DNA of 23,452 nt from UBA2128 sp964534955 (GCA_964534955.1 CAZHRR010000023.1:1-23452); one strand, 5' to 3'; positions 1 through 7,571 are shown, counted from the stretch's first letter. Numbers and translations: made by a program. Notes: generated by a model from the letters alone, not told the origin.

Positions 1-1305
1 CAAGGTTCGACAAACCTTGAAGGTTCTGGCTCCTGTAAAGTTTTTCATACAGATTTATGGGGTAAAAGGGGACCCAAATATGATTGGTTGGAATCTCATT
101 TTATAAAAAATGGCGGATACGAAGAAATTGAGCCGAAGTCGCCTTATTACTTTTTCATTAAAAGAGATGTATCCAGAATTCAGAATTATTTAGACTGGCC
201 GTTAATAAAAAAAGTATTTCCTTTAAACAGTGTCGGAATAGTCACATCTCGCGATCAATTTGTAATTGATTATTCACAAAGAAACCTTGAAAACAGAATT
301 TTACAATTTCGCAACAAACAGCAACATGATGACATAATTCGACAAGCATTTCGATTAAAAGACAAGAAAAATTGGTCATTGGAAGATGCTCGTCATCAAA
401 TCCAAAATTTGACAAATTGGAAAGAGCATTTTCATACAATTCAATATAGACCATTTGATAATCGAGTTATTTATTATCACAAAGCCGTTATTGAAAGGAA
501 TCGATATAATGTCATGCGCCATATGCTGGCAGGGAAGAATATTGCCTTGTGTTTTGTCAGACAATACTCAGGTTCTGCACCGTATAGTCATATCTTAATA
601 TCCGAACACATGGTAGACAACAGAACTTTCTTTAGCAGCAAAGGTATCATTCAGCAGGCACCACTTTACCTCTACCCTGAAGAAAAGAAACAAAAGAAAA
701 ATCCTAATACAACAATGATGATTTTCGAGCCACCCCCAGCTAAATATGGTAGAAAGCCCAACATCGCTGCAGAGATCCAAAAAATGCTCAAGGAATCTTT
801 CGGCAGAACACCTACACCTGAGCGAATCCTCCACTACATCTACGCTGTTCTCTACAGCAACATATACCGGGAGAAGTACAGCGAATTTCTAAAAATTGAT
901 TTTCCCCGGATACCTTTTACCACCAATAAAGAAGTTTTTTATCAAATGGCAGATTTAGGCAATATGATTGCCGATCTGCATCTGCTTAAAAGTCAAACCC
1001 TTAAACGTCGAGTTGCTAAATTCGAAGGGAGCGGGACAGACGATACAATAGAAAAAGTAATATATTATGAAGACAAAGAACGAGTGTATATCAACTCAGA
1101 TAAGTACTTCTCCGGTGTGAAACATGAAGTTTGGAATTACTATATCGGTGGTTATCAGGTATTAGCTAAATATCTGAAAGACCGTAAAGGGAGGTCGATG
1201 AATAATTCCATACATTATTGTCAAGTTGTAACGGCATTAGACAAGACTATTAAGATACAGAAAGACATTGACAAGCTGTATCCGAGCGTGGAAAAATCAC
1301 TATGA
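1..1305 (+). CDS. Type ISP restriction-modification enzyme, C-terminal part (5' end outside window)
   Basis: This is the C-terminal 434 residues of a large single-chain restriction-methyltransferase of the LlaBIII/type ISP kind. Those enzymes join nuclease, helicase, N6-adenine methylase and target-recognition domains; only the last part of the methylase and the recognition domain are visible. The frame is open from base 1, so the TTG at 88 is internal and not a start. Family landmarks seen are FHTDLWGKRGPKYDWLES at residues 16-33, the RPFDNRVIYYH block near 152-162, the FVRQYSGSAPYSH block near 184-196, the ILHYIYAVLYSNIYREKYSEF block, and a C-terminal VWNYYIGGYQVLAKYLKDRKGR motif. The last block and the TGA at 1303 show the C-terminus is intact. 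The first 600 bases look more AT-rich than the genes that follow, which fits a transferred defence gene. A type I HsdR end lies at the other edge of the window. Confidence 0.85.
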   Translation, partial: QGSTNLEGSGSCKVFHTDLWGKRGPKYDWLESHFIKNGGYEEIEPKSPYYFFIKRDVSRIQNYLDWPLIKKVFPLNSVGIVTSRDQFVIDYSQRNLENRILQFRNKQQHDDIIRQAFRLKDKKNWSLEDARHQIQNLTNWKEHFHTIQYRPFDNRVIYYHKAVIERNRYNVMRHMLAGKNIALCFVRQYSGSAPYSHILISEHMVDNRTFFSSKGIIQQAPLYLYPEEKKQKKNPNTTMMIFEPPPAKYGRKPNIAAEIQKMLKESFGRTPTPERILHYIYAVLYSNIYREKYSEFLKIDFPRIPFTTNKEVFYQMADLGNMIADLHLLKSQTLKRRVAKFEGSGTDDTIEKVIYYEDKERVYINSDKYFSGVKHEVWNYYIGGYQVLAKYLKDRKGRSMNNSIHYCQVVTALDKTIKIQKDIDKLYPSVEKSL

Positions 1306-1354
1306 ACTCCCTGCTTGTTCCTTTGAGAGGTTTGGCTCTGAATAGAATGTGTAA

Positions 1355-2749
1355 ATGAACCGAATCTTAATCCAAAACCCATTAGCCGTCGCCACCATGA
1401 ACGATTCCCATGAAGAGTTCACCGGCGGGCATATTTTTGTCGAAGATGACAAGATTTCTTCTATTGGTCCTGAATCACTTGATACTCCAGCTGATGAAGT
1501 TATTGACGCTTCACAGATGGTCGTGCTGCCGGGATTTGTGAACACCCATCATCATCTCTACCAGACATTGACACGGAACATTCCCATGATGCAGAATCAG
1601 CCCCTTTTCAGCTGGCTCACGAATCATTATGAGGTCTGGTGTGAGCTGACGGAAGAGGCTGTTTATGTGAGCGCGAAAACCGGTTTGCTGGAACTGATGA
1701 AGTCCGGCACAACTACCAGTTCTGATCATTTGTACCTGTTCCCTCAAAAGACAAGCGGAGAGCTGATTGACGAAGAAATTCGAGGTGCTGAGGAAGTAGG
1801 CATTCGCTTCCAGCCTACACGCGGTTCCATGTCGCTGGGAAATTCCAACGAGGGCTTACCGCCTGATGATACCGTTCAGACAGAAGAAGAGATTCAAGCT
1901 GACACAGAACGGCTGCTCGAGAAATTCCATGATGATTCAGAAGGAGCCATGATCAGGATATCCGTTGCTCCATGTTCACCGTTTTCCGTCACACCGGAAT
2001 TGATGAAATCCACTGCGGATTTTGCTCTGGCAAATAATTTGCAGATGCATACACATCTGGCAGAATCCCTGGATGAAGAGACCTTCTGTATTGAGCAGTA
2101 TGGCGAACGTCCAGCCGGCTACATGGATAAATTAGGATGGATGAATTCCAATGCGTGGTACGCCCATGCTATTCATTTGTACGATGATGAGATTCAGCGG
2201 ATGGCAGATACCGGCACAGGAGTGAGTCACTGTCCCACATCCAATATGCGGCTGGGAAGCGGTATCGCCCGGATCAAAGAGATGATGGATGCCGGGGTTC
2301 GTGTGAGTCTGGGAGTGGACGGCTCTGCTTCCAACGATGCCGGGAATATGCTCATGGAAATCCGGAACGCCATGATGCTCTCCCGACTGAGGGAAGAACA
2401 GTACTGGCTGACCGCCCGGGATGTGTTGTGGATGGCGACACGGGGCGGAGCGTCGGTTTTAGGCCGAGATGACATAGGGCAGCTGACAGTTGGCAAACAG
2501 GCTGATCTGGCTCTCTTTTCTGTCGATAAACTGGAATATGCCGGTGGATTGTCTGATCCCATTGCCTCGCTTGTATTCTCAGTTAGAACAACTCCTGTTG
2601 ACTATTTGGTGGTGAATGGTAATATTCAAATTCCGGAAGGTGAAAGTCAGGAAAGTGAAAAAGAATTGATTAAATTGCATAACAAAATTGCAGAAGAAAT
2701 GCTGGTAAGTGCCTCGAGGAATTCCGGCATAGACTTTTTAGAACAGTAA
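1355..2749 (+). CDS. 8-oxoguanine deaminase-like amidohydrolase
   Basis: A 464-residue cytosolic metal-dependent hydrolase of the AtzB/TrzN/SsnA amidohydrolase superfamily. Metal ligands visible are the HxH pair in NTHHHLYQ (H65, H67), HTHLAES (H234), YAHAIHL (H271 or H274) and SLGVDGS (D322). The segment RGSMSLGNSNEGLPPDD (156-172) closely matches the RGSMSLG..GGLPPD block typical of 8-oxoguanine deaminases, which release ammonia from 8-oxoguanine to give urate. Length fits the family. The ATG at 1355 starts right at the conserved beta-strand (MNRILIQNP) and has no clear Shine-Dalgarno site. The three hydroxylase subunits downstream support a purine role. A hydroxyatrazine- or guanine-type deaminase specificity cannot be excluded from sequence alone. 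The TAA stop is supplied by the first bases of a repeat (TAAGCCGCGAAG). Confidence 0.8.
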   Translation: MNRILIQNPLAVATMNDSHEEFTGGHIFVEDDKISSIGPESLDTPADEVIDASQMVVLPGFVNTHHHLYQTLTRNIPMMQNQPLFSWLTNHYEVWCELTEEAVYVSAKTGLLELMKSGTTTSSDHLYLFPQKTSGELIDEEIRGAEEVGIRFQPTRGSMSLGNSNEGLPPDDTVQTEEEIQADTERLLEKFHDDSEGAMIRISVAPCSPFSVTPELMKSTADFALANNLQMHTHLAESLDEETFCIEQYGERPAGYMDKLGWMNSNAWYAHAIHLYDDEIQRMADTGTGVSHCPTSNMRLGSGIARIKEMMDAGVRVSLGVDGSASNDAGNMLMEIRNAMMLSRLREEQYWLTARDVLWMATRGGASVLGRDDIGQLTVGKQADLALFSVDKLEYAGGLSDPIASLVFSVRTTPVDYLVVNGNIQIPEGESQESEKELIKLHNKIAEEMLVSASRNSGIDFLEQ

Positions 2750-2841
2750 GCCGCGAAGAGCACGAAGATTCGCGAAGAATAATAAAGAAGTTTGATAAAC
2801 CGAAAAGAGCGGGTAGTTATGTTAATTCATGAAAAAAAAGA

Positions 2842-2996
2842 CGAACTCACCCTTCCGCAGGATCCTTTGGACGGTCCCTCTCTTATTAAAAGAGGGAAGA
2901 AAAAACGATGTTTTGTGAATGTTTTCCCCCTCTGCTTTATCCGCAGGATCCTGTGGATAAGAGAGGGGGCATCACGAAGTGAAGGGGGTGAGTTTG
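2842..2996. repeat. 155-bp imperfect palindrome (MITE-like)
   Basis: The outer arms are CGAACTCACCC (2842-2852) and GGGTGAGTTTG (2986-2996). Nested inside are the short hairpin formed by CCCTCT...AGAGGG (about 2877-2897) and a second hairpin where CCCCCTCTGCTTTATCC is nearly complementary to GGATAAGAGAGGGGG. The word CCGCAGGATCC occurs in both halves. The element could fold into a multi-branched structure as RNA or single-stranded DNA. No coding content. Confidence 0.6.
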
Positions 2997-3039
2997 AATA
3001 AAATATCGGCGATACTATTTCACCTGTAGATGGACTAGT

Positions 3040-3187
3040 AAATGACCACGCTTAATAATAGAATTCGCTTATATTATCATTACGGCGAACAGGCGCTCAT
3101 ACGTCCTGTGAAAAAGAGCCCGGTTTACCGGGGTTGCAGATATTCAGAGCAGATATTTTCTACAACTCCCTGTGGGATGTCTTCGTA
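3040..3187 (+). repeat. REP-like repeat, family A, copy 1 (diverged)
   Basis: Shares AATGACCACGCTTAATAA, CGTCCTGT, AGCCCGGTTTACCGGGGTTG and CCCTGTGGGATGTCTTC with the copies near 4467, 8810 and 9345. The hairpin CCCGGTTTACCGGG (3119-3132) differs from CCCGCTTTAGCGGG in the other copies by a swapped base pair, so pairing is kept. The middle of the unit is diverged. Confidence 0.65.
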
Positions 3188-3219
3188 TTATCTGCGACCT
3201 TCGTGGCTAAAGTATTGAT

Positions 3220-3981
3220 ATGTGGCACTCAATCGAATCAGTCGTAAAACCTGAATCCTTAAAGGAAGCTTATTCACTCCAAAAAGAAGATGCTGTTCTG
3301 TTTTCTGGCGGCAGTTACCTCGTAGCAGAGAAAGACCCTGCAGTTAAAGCGCTCATTGACATTAATGGACTAATTGATGATTCTGTTAAGATAGATGACC
3401 TAAGCGTCTGCATTAGCGCCGGAGCTACTCTTCAGGCCTTTATTGACACACTAACTCCCATAGATTCCGGTAACCATTTAAGTAATGGGATAAGAGCATC
3501 ATGTCCCTCTAAGAATATACGATATCAGCGAACCTTTGGCGGAGAAGTGGGGCAGAACCGTCCCCAATCTGATGCATTGGTTTTCCTCCACGCTGTAAAT
3601 ACAGAATTAACCGTAGTTACAAAAGATCAATCTACATTGTCTATTCGGGATTGGGATGGGGATGGAATTGTCACTGAGATCGCCTATTACCCTAATCAAA
3701 TGGACGGTATTGAATTATTGAGATTCTCGGTAATTCCATCTGCACCTGCAGTTGTGATTGTGGGAGTAGTCCGAAGAGGAAATTTGCTTGAATTTGCCAT
3801 TGGCGGAACAGCAGATCGAATCCAGAACTTCTCTTTAGCCACAAAGGATTGGAACGATCAGGCAGCAGTCAATATTGCTGATGATGCATTAACACATTTT
3901 AAAGCTGACCATTTTGGGTCCCTCGATTACAAACGGTCTCTAATTATTACAGCGCTGCGAAGGGGAGGAGGAGCTGTATGA
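3220..3981 (+). CDS. Molybdopterin hydroxylase FAD-binding subunit (xanthine dehydrogenase family)
   Basis: A 253-residue medium subunit of a three-subunit xanthine dehydrogenase/CO dehydrogenase-type enzyme. It binds FAD and passes electrons from the iron-sulfur subunit to the final acceptor. The PCMH-type FAD fold is shown by VLFSGGSYLVAE (about 26-37, the usual AGGTDL pyrophosphate loop) and by KNIRYQRTFGGEVGQNRPQSD (98-118, the usual IRN.ATIGGN...P..D block). A CO-dehydrogenase flavoprotein-type C-terminal region follows. At 253 residues it is shorter than the more common 280-290. The ATG at 3220 starts at the conserved N-terminus and the stop overlaps the next gene by four bases (ATGA), which indicates translational coupling. 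The N-terminal glycine loop departs from consensus. Subunit assignment is firm; substrate is not known. Confidence 0.8.
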   Translation: MWHSIESVVKPESLKEAYSLQKEDAVLFSGGSYLVAEKDPAVKALIDINGLIDDSVKIDDLSVCISAGATLQAFIDTLTPIDSGNHLSNGIRASCPSKNIRYQRTFGGEVGQNRPQSDALVFLHAVNTELTVVTKDQSTLSIRDWDGDGIVTEIAYYPNQMDGIELLRFSVIPSAPAVVIVGVVRRGNLLEFAIGGTADRIQNFSLATKDWNDQAAVNIADDALTHFKADHFGSLDYKRSLIITALRRGGGAV

Positions 3982-4457
3982 TTTCCTTTATACTAAATGG
4001 TAAACCGGTAAAGGGAAATTTCCACTCTGGGACCACATTATTCGATTACCTGCGTGACCAGGGATATTTTGGCGTAAAGTTCAGTGCGGAAAAGGGCGAA
4101 ACCGGTTCAGATGCTGTTCTGGTAAATGGAAAAATTATGAACACTTCCTTGCTGCTCATGCATACAATGGAGAATTGTACAATTGAAACAGTGGAATCGT
4201 TTGCAGAGGGAACAGAAGTACACCCCCTGCAAGAGCATTTTATCGAGGAAGGCGCCATTCAGTGCGGTTATTGTACTCCCGGGATGATACTGGCCATCGA
4301 ATCACTCATGCGTGACATTGAATCTCCAACTGAAGAAGATGTAAGAGATGCTCTCGCCGGAGTCTATTGCAGGTGTACCGGATTTGTAAAACCGGTAGAA
4401 GCTGCTAAACATTATTTAGCCGCAAAGAACACGAATGAACACTATGAGGGAAAATAA
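3978..4457 (+). CDS. Molybdopterin hydroxylase iron-sulfur subunit lacking the ferredoxin-type cluster cysteines
   Basis: A 159-residue small subunit of a xanthine dehydrogenase-family enzyme, overlapping the FAD gene by four bases. The fold is recognisable: N-terminal ferredoxin-like part (1-75) and C-terminal four-helix part with CGYCTPG (C96, C99) and YCRCTGF (C131, C133), which bind the [2Fe-2S] cluster nearest the molybdenum. In the N-terminal part the usual G-C-x4-C-G-x-C...S-C pattern reads FSAEKGETGSDAVLVNGK then NTSLLL, so all four expected cysteines are replaced, by A37, T42, D45 and S57. The framework (GVKF, GET-G, VLVNGK) is otherwise intact with no frameshift, so this looks like specific loss rather than decay. 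The C-terminal tail LAAKNTNEHYEGK is encoded by the edge of a repeat (TTAGCCGCAAAGAACACG). Confidence 0.85.
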   Translation: MISFILNGKPVKGNFHSGTTLFDYLRDQGYFGVKFSAEKGETGSDAVLVNGKIMNTSLLLMHTMENCTIETVESFAEGTEVHPLQEHFIEEGAIQCGYCTPGMILAIESLMRDIESPTEEDVRDALAGVYCRCTGFVKPVEAAKHYLAAKNTNEHYEGK

Positions 4458-4799
4458 TTTACAAGTGCGAGGCTATTGCAAAGGCCATGCACAGCGTCCT
4501 GTGGACACTCTCGCCTACCGGCTGAGATGCTTCGCAAAATGACCACGCTTAATGACAAAAGAAGACCACGCCTGCATGGCGTAGTCGGGCAGGTTAATCG
4601 TCCAGTAAAAAAGGAGCCCGCTTTAGCGGGGTTGCCAGCATTTAGCGCAGACATTAATGTCTTCGCATCAAGAAAATGGATCAATTTGCAAACATTTAGC
4701 TTACACAGTTCCAGTCCAATGCTTATGGAGTTACCCACACAAATCGGTGAAGAACCAGTAATACAATCCGTGTATCTTAGTGATCTTCGCGGCTAATAA
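4415..4799. repeat. Composite repeat between the iron-sulfur and molybdenum subunit genes
   Basis: Bounded by TTTAGCCGCAAAGA at 4415 and its inverse TCTTCGCGGCTAATAAA ending at 4800, the same inverted sequence that frames the 2747-3212 gap. The left arm runs into the 3' end of the iron-sulfur gene and the right arm ends at the start codon of the next gene. A REP-like copy fills the interior. Open frames at 4476-4796 (+) and 4442-4738 (-) run through repeat sequence and have no family features. Confidence 0.6.
4467..4668 (+). repeat. REP-like repeat, family A, copy 2
   Basis: Begins with GCGAGGC...GGCCAT (4467-4488, the head split by an insert), then GATGCTTCGCAAAATGACCACGCTTAATGACAAAAG. The hairpin CCCGCTTTAGCGGG lies at 4617-4630 and AGACATTAATGTCT at 4649-4662, ending CTTCGCATC. 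Strongly matches the copy at 9345-9463. An extra GCCTGCATGGCGTAGTCGGGC segment near 4569-4590 resembles the inverted repeat at 19813-19839. Confidence 0.7.
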
Positions 4800-7094
4800 A
4801 TGAAGGTAGTAGGACAGAAGACACCCCGAGTTGATGGATTGGCTCTTGCCAAAGGAAAACCGGTCTTTGCCGACGATATTCCCAAGAAGGACTTTCTCTA
4901 TTTAAAGATTCTCCACAGTCCTGTTGCTCATGCCCAAATCAAGAATATCGACTATTCAAAAGCGCTGGAACTTGACGGTATCGCTATGGTCTTGACCCAT
5001 AAGGATTTCAATCCTGTCTATTATACCACTGCCGGACAGGGTCCGCCCGAACCGTCTCCTCACGATACATTGGTTCTGGATTCCACCGTACGCTTTGTCG
5101 GAGATAGAGTGGCTGTAGCAGCCGCAGAATCAGTGGAAACCGCTGAAAAGGCACTCAGCCTCATAGATGTGAGCTACGAAGAACTTCCTGCACTTTTTGA
5201 TCCGAGAGAGTCTATTGGCAGCAATATTGTAATCCATCCCAACAAGGAAGGATTCGAATCTGTCTTTGACGCTAATAATAATATTGCCTCCAACATTGAA
5301 GAGGAATTGGGAAATGTAGAAGAAGGACTGGCAGAATCTGCACATGTCTTCGAAGAAACTTACTCCACACCTTATGTTCAGCAAGCTCATTTGGAACCTC
5401 ACGTATCGCTGTCGTGGCTGGATGAGAATGATAGACTTGTCATTCGAACTGCAACACAGGTTCCCAACCATGTTCGTCGGATTGTAGCAGAAGTACTGGA
5501 TATCCCCCTTTCCAGAATCCGCGTAATTAAGCCGCGGATCGGTGGAGGGTTTGGATCCAAGCAGGAAATAATCGGTGAAGAGCTCTGTGCAGCCGTCACC
5601 CTGCGTACTGGTTGTCCAGCTCGCTTGGAATACACGCGTGACGAAGAATTTTCTGCTGCCCGGTCCCGCCACCCCCAGATTGTCTCCCTGCGCATAGGTT
5701 TGAAGAGTGACCATACAATCAACTCCATTGATATGGAGATTCTTCAGAATTCCGGCGCTTACGGCCCCCATGCACTGACGGTAATGTCTGTAACGGCGAG
5801 CAAAACGCTGTCGCTGTACAAGTCACCTAATATTAGAATCCGGGCGAACTCTGTTTATACTAACCTTCCACCCGCTGGCGCTTACCGGGGATACGGTTCT
5901 CCACAGGGATTTTTCGCACTGGAATCCATGATGGATGAAATAGCGGAGAAGCTCGGTGTGAACCCCATTGAATTGCGGACAAAGAATTACTTCAACGAAC
6001 GAGATGAAGTTCCAATAGCTGAATTGTTAGGAGAGGGGAGGGAAGGCTATCCTGTTATTCTCAACACTACAGGTGTTCGTGAATGTCTGCAGGAAGGTGT
6101 AGAACATATCGATTGGAAAAAAATCCGCAGCACACAAAATAGCGGCCCAATTCAGCGAGGAGTCGGTGTAGCAACGGCTGCGCAGGGTTCTGGTATTGCC
6201 GGCACTGACATGGGGGCAGCTTTTCTGAAAATGAACGAAGACGGGAGCTTCAATCTTAACGTCGGTGCCACTGATCTGGGAACCGGTTCCGATACAGCCC
6301 TGGCTCAAATCGCCGCTGAAGTCCTGGAAGTTCCTATCAGCAAGATTATTGTCTATTCCTCGGATACTGATATGACCCCGTTTGACACGGGAGCCTATGC
6401 TTCCAGTACAACCTATATTTCCGGGGGTGCTGTCAAAAAGGCGGCTGAAGAAGTGCGTCAGCAGATACTCGAACAGGGGATGAAAATACTGGGTGTTGAC
6501 GAGGCAGAAATAAAAGACAATTACGTGGTTTCTCCGGATGGAGAGAAAATCTCGTATAGTGAAATCTGCACGAAATCATTCTATACAGAGCACCAGAAGC
6601 AAATCCAGGCAGCGGCATCTCACATGAGCTATGACAGTCCGCCGCCTTACAACGCCACGTTCGCAGATGTCTCTGTGGATATCGAAACGGGATTTGTAAC
6701 GGTAAACAAGATCGTCTCGGTAACGGATGCCGGTCAGGTGATCAATCCGCAGATGGCGGAAGGTCAGGTGGAAGGAGCAATTCCCCAGTCTCTGGGCATG
6801 GCTCTAACAGAATTCATGGTATTTGATGAAAAGGGGAGGGCGGTAAACAGGGATTTCAATACTTATCACATTTACACCGCTATTGATATGCCCGAAATCG
6901 TAGCCAAATTTGTTCATACTGATGAGCCTACCGGTCCATTTGGAGCTAAAGCCGTGGCGGAAATTCCAATCAACGGTCCCGCTCCGGCCGTCGTGAATGC
7001 CATCTTCAACGCCTGCGGTGTACGCGTCAGGGAACTGCCTATCACTCCGGAAAAGATCTTGAGGGGATTGGAAAGAAAAAAGCGGACCCTATAA
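4800..7094 (+). CDS. Molybdopterin hydroxylase large (molybdenum) subunit, xanthine dehydrogenase family
   Basis: A 764-residue catalytic subunit carrying the molybdenum-pterin cofactor. It has the N-terminal alpha/beta hammerhead domain (about 15-125), then the two cofactor-binding domains. Motifs seen are IGGGFGSKQ (247-255), GAYRGYGSPQG with the conserved Arg363, DLGTGSDTALAQIAAE, and GPFGAKAVAEIP with the catalytic glutamate at E721, as expected for hydroxylases. The residue after GGGFGSK is Gln255, where xanthine oxidases have Glu, so xanthine itself may not be the substrate; the upstream 8-oxoguanine-deaminase-like gene still favours a purine or other N-heterocycle. The ATG at 4800 follows the right arm of a repeat (GGCTAATAAATG) and has no clear Shine-Dalgarno site. 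No XdhC-type maturation gene is in the window. Confidence 0.85.
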   Translation: MKVVGQKTPRVDGLALAKGKPVFADDIPKKDFLYLKILHSPVAHAQIKNIDYSKALELDGIAMVLTHKDFNPVYYTTAGQGPPEPSPHDTLVLDSTVRFVGDRVAVAAAESVETAEKALSLIDVSYEELPALFDPRESIGSNIVIHPNKEGFESVFDANNNIASNIEEELGNVEEGLAESAHVFEETYSTPYVQQAHLEPHVSLSWLDENDRLVIRTATQVPNHVRRIVAEVLDIPLSRIRVIKPRIGGGFGSKQEIIGEELCAAVTLRTGCPARLEYTRDEEFSAARSRHPQIVSLRIGLKSDHTINSIDMEILQNSGAYGPHALTVMSVTASKTLSLYKSPNIRIRANSVYTNLPPAGAYRGYGSPQGFFALESMMDEIAEKLGVNPIELRTKNYFNERDEVPIAELLGEGREGYPVILNTTGVRECLQEGVEHIDWKKIRSTQNSGPIQRGVGVATAAQGSGIAGTDMGAAFLKMNEDGSFNLNVGATDLGTGSDTALAQIAAEVLEVPISKIIVYSSDTDMTPFDTGAYASSTTYISGGAVKKAAEEVRQQILEQGMKILGVDEAEIKDNYVVSPDGEKISYSEICTKSFYTEHQKQIQAAASHMSYDSPPPYNATFADVSVDIETGFVTVNKIVSVTDAGQVINPQMAEGQVEGAIPQSLGMALTEFMVFDEKGRAVNRDFNTYHIYTAIDMPEIVAKFVHTDEPTGPFGAKAVAEIPINGPAPAVVNAIFNACGVRVRELPITPEKILRGLERKKRTL

Positions 7095-7191
7095 TGCCGA
7101 TCATCCCCGGGCTCATAGCCAACCTATGGAAGGCAGCACCCGAGGCACACCACAGGATTTACCCGCTTTCTATTTTAAGTTTACGCAGTCA

Positions 7192-7206
7192 TTGACAACT
7201 TGTCAA
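7192..7206. repeat. Perfect 7+1+7 inverted repeat TTGACAACTTGTCAA
   Basis: Seven-base arms around one central base, the size of a small dimeric-regulator operator. It lies about 100 bp after the molybdenum subunit gene and 380 bp before lexA, so it is not obviously linked to either promoter. Function unknown. Confidence 0.4.
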
Positions 7207-7254
7207 AGGTAATTCAACCACTGAAGTTCCCCCGAAATATCAGGTCTATCTGCC

Positions 7255-7405
7255 TGTGAAGTGATACTCCCATTCATGGGAGTTTCTTCGATTAAGCGTG
7301 CGGCTTTAGTCGCTCGCTGAGAGAACCTTAAATTGCGAGTCCATGAATGAACACGCTAAATCCCCGCAGGGTGCTTCGTAAAAAAAAGACGGCTAAAGCC
7401 GCCTA
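7255..7405 (+). repeat. REP-like repeat, family B, copy 1 (right half followed by left half)
   Basis: Starts with hairpin ACTCCCATTCATGGGAGT (7266-7283), then ATTAAGCGTGCGGCTTTAGTCGCTCGCTGAGAGAACC. It continues with a new unit head GCGAGTCCATGAATGAACACGCTAAATCCCCGCAGGGTGCTTCG and hairpin CGGCTAAAGCCG (7390-7401). Compared with the copies at 10951 and 22452 the two halves are in reversed order, as if cut from a tandem array of units. Confidence 0.7.
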
Positions 7406-7549
7406 TCCGGTGGTAACATCCTTTCTGACCCGCCCGAACACCGAAGGCGGGTAGGTCTGAGGTACTCTGCGACCATTTGCAATTCTCAATATAGAAATCT
7501 GGGAGCGAATTTTTATGCTGTTATAGTCAGAAAATTTTCGTAAAATATA

Positions 7550-7571
7550 TACGAGTAACATACGAGTAACA
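7550..7571 (+). promoter_or_regulatory. Candidate lexA operator: tandem 11-bp direct repeat
   Basis: TACGAGTAACA occurs twice without spacer, ending 14 bases before the lexA start. A TAAAAT (7541-7546) that could serve as a -10 box and a palindrome GAAAATTTTC (7530-7539) lie just upstream, so the repeat would cover the transcription start. LexA usually represses its own gene, and in Alphaproteobacteria it binds direct repeats of 11-bp period (GTTC-N7-GTTC). The complementary strand here reads GTTAC-N6-GTTAC. The operator role is inference; no second copy is seen in the window. Confidence 0.45.

Larger units (their letters stand above)
2750..3219. other. Repeat-filled gap inside the purine gene group
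   Basis: This 470-bp gap has no convincing gene. It begins with TAAGCCGCGAAGAGCACGAAG (from 2747) and ends with GCGACCTTCGTGGCTAAAG (3194-3212), an imperfect inverted copy of the same sequence. Inside lie a 155-bp imperfect palindrome (2842-2996) and a REP-like copy (3040-3187). A 69-codon open frame at 2792-3001 lies almost wholly within the palindrome and looks fortuitous. The arrangement looks like layered insertion of small non-coding repeats between two cotranscribed genes. Confidence 0.65.

Noticed and set aside
88..1305. TTG at 88 as the true start of the restriction enzyme
   Set aside because: The frame is open to base 1 and the upstream residues (FHTDLWGKRGPKYDW) match the family, so the gene extends beyond the window.
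2792..3001. 69-codon open frame on the plus strand
   Set aside because: It lies almost entirely in a palindromic repeat, and the product has no family features and a composition typical of translated repeats.
4442..4796. Open frames of 98 (-) and 106 (+) codons between the iron-sulfur and molybdenum subunit genes
   Set aside because: Both run through REP-like sequence. A similar minus-strand product appears at 9152-9445 only because the repeat recurs there, and it overlaps the transposase gene.
5130..5771. 213-codon open frame on the minus strand
   Set aside because: Fully inside the well-supported molybdenum subunit gene on the other strand, with no motifs of its own.
7255..7405. Possible CRISPR array among the short repeats
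   Set aside because: Repeat units are irregular in spacing, made of hairpins of differing sequence, and no Cas gene is present.
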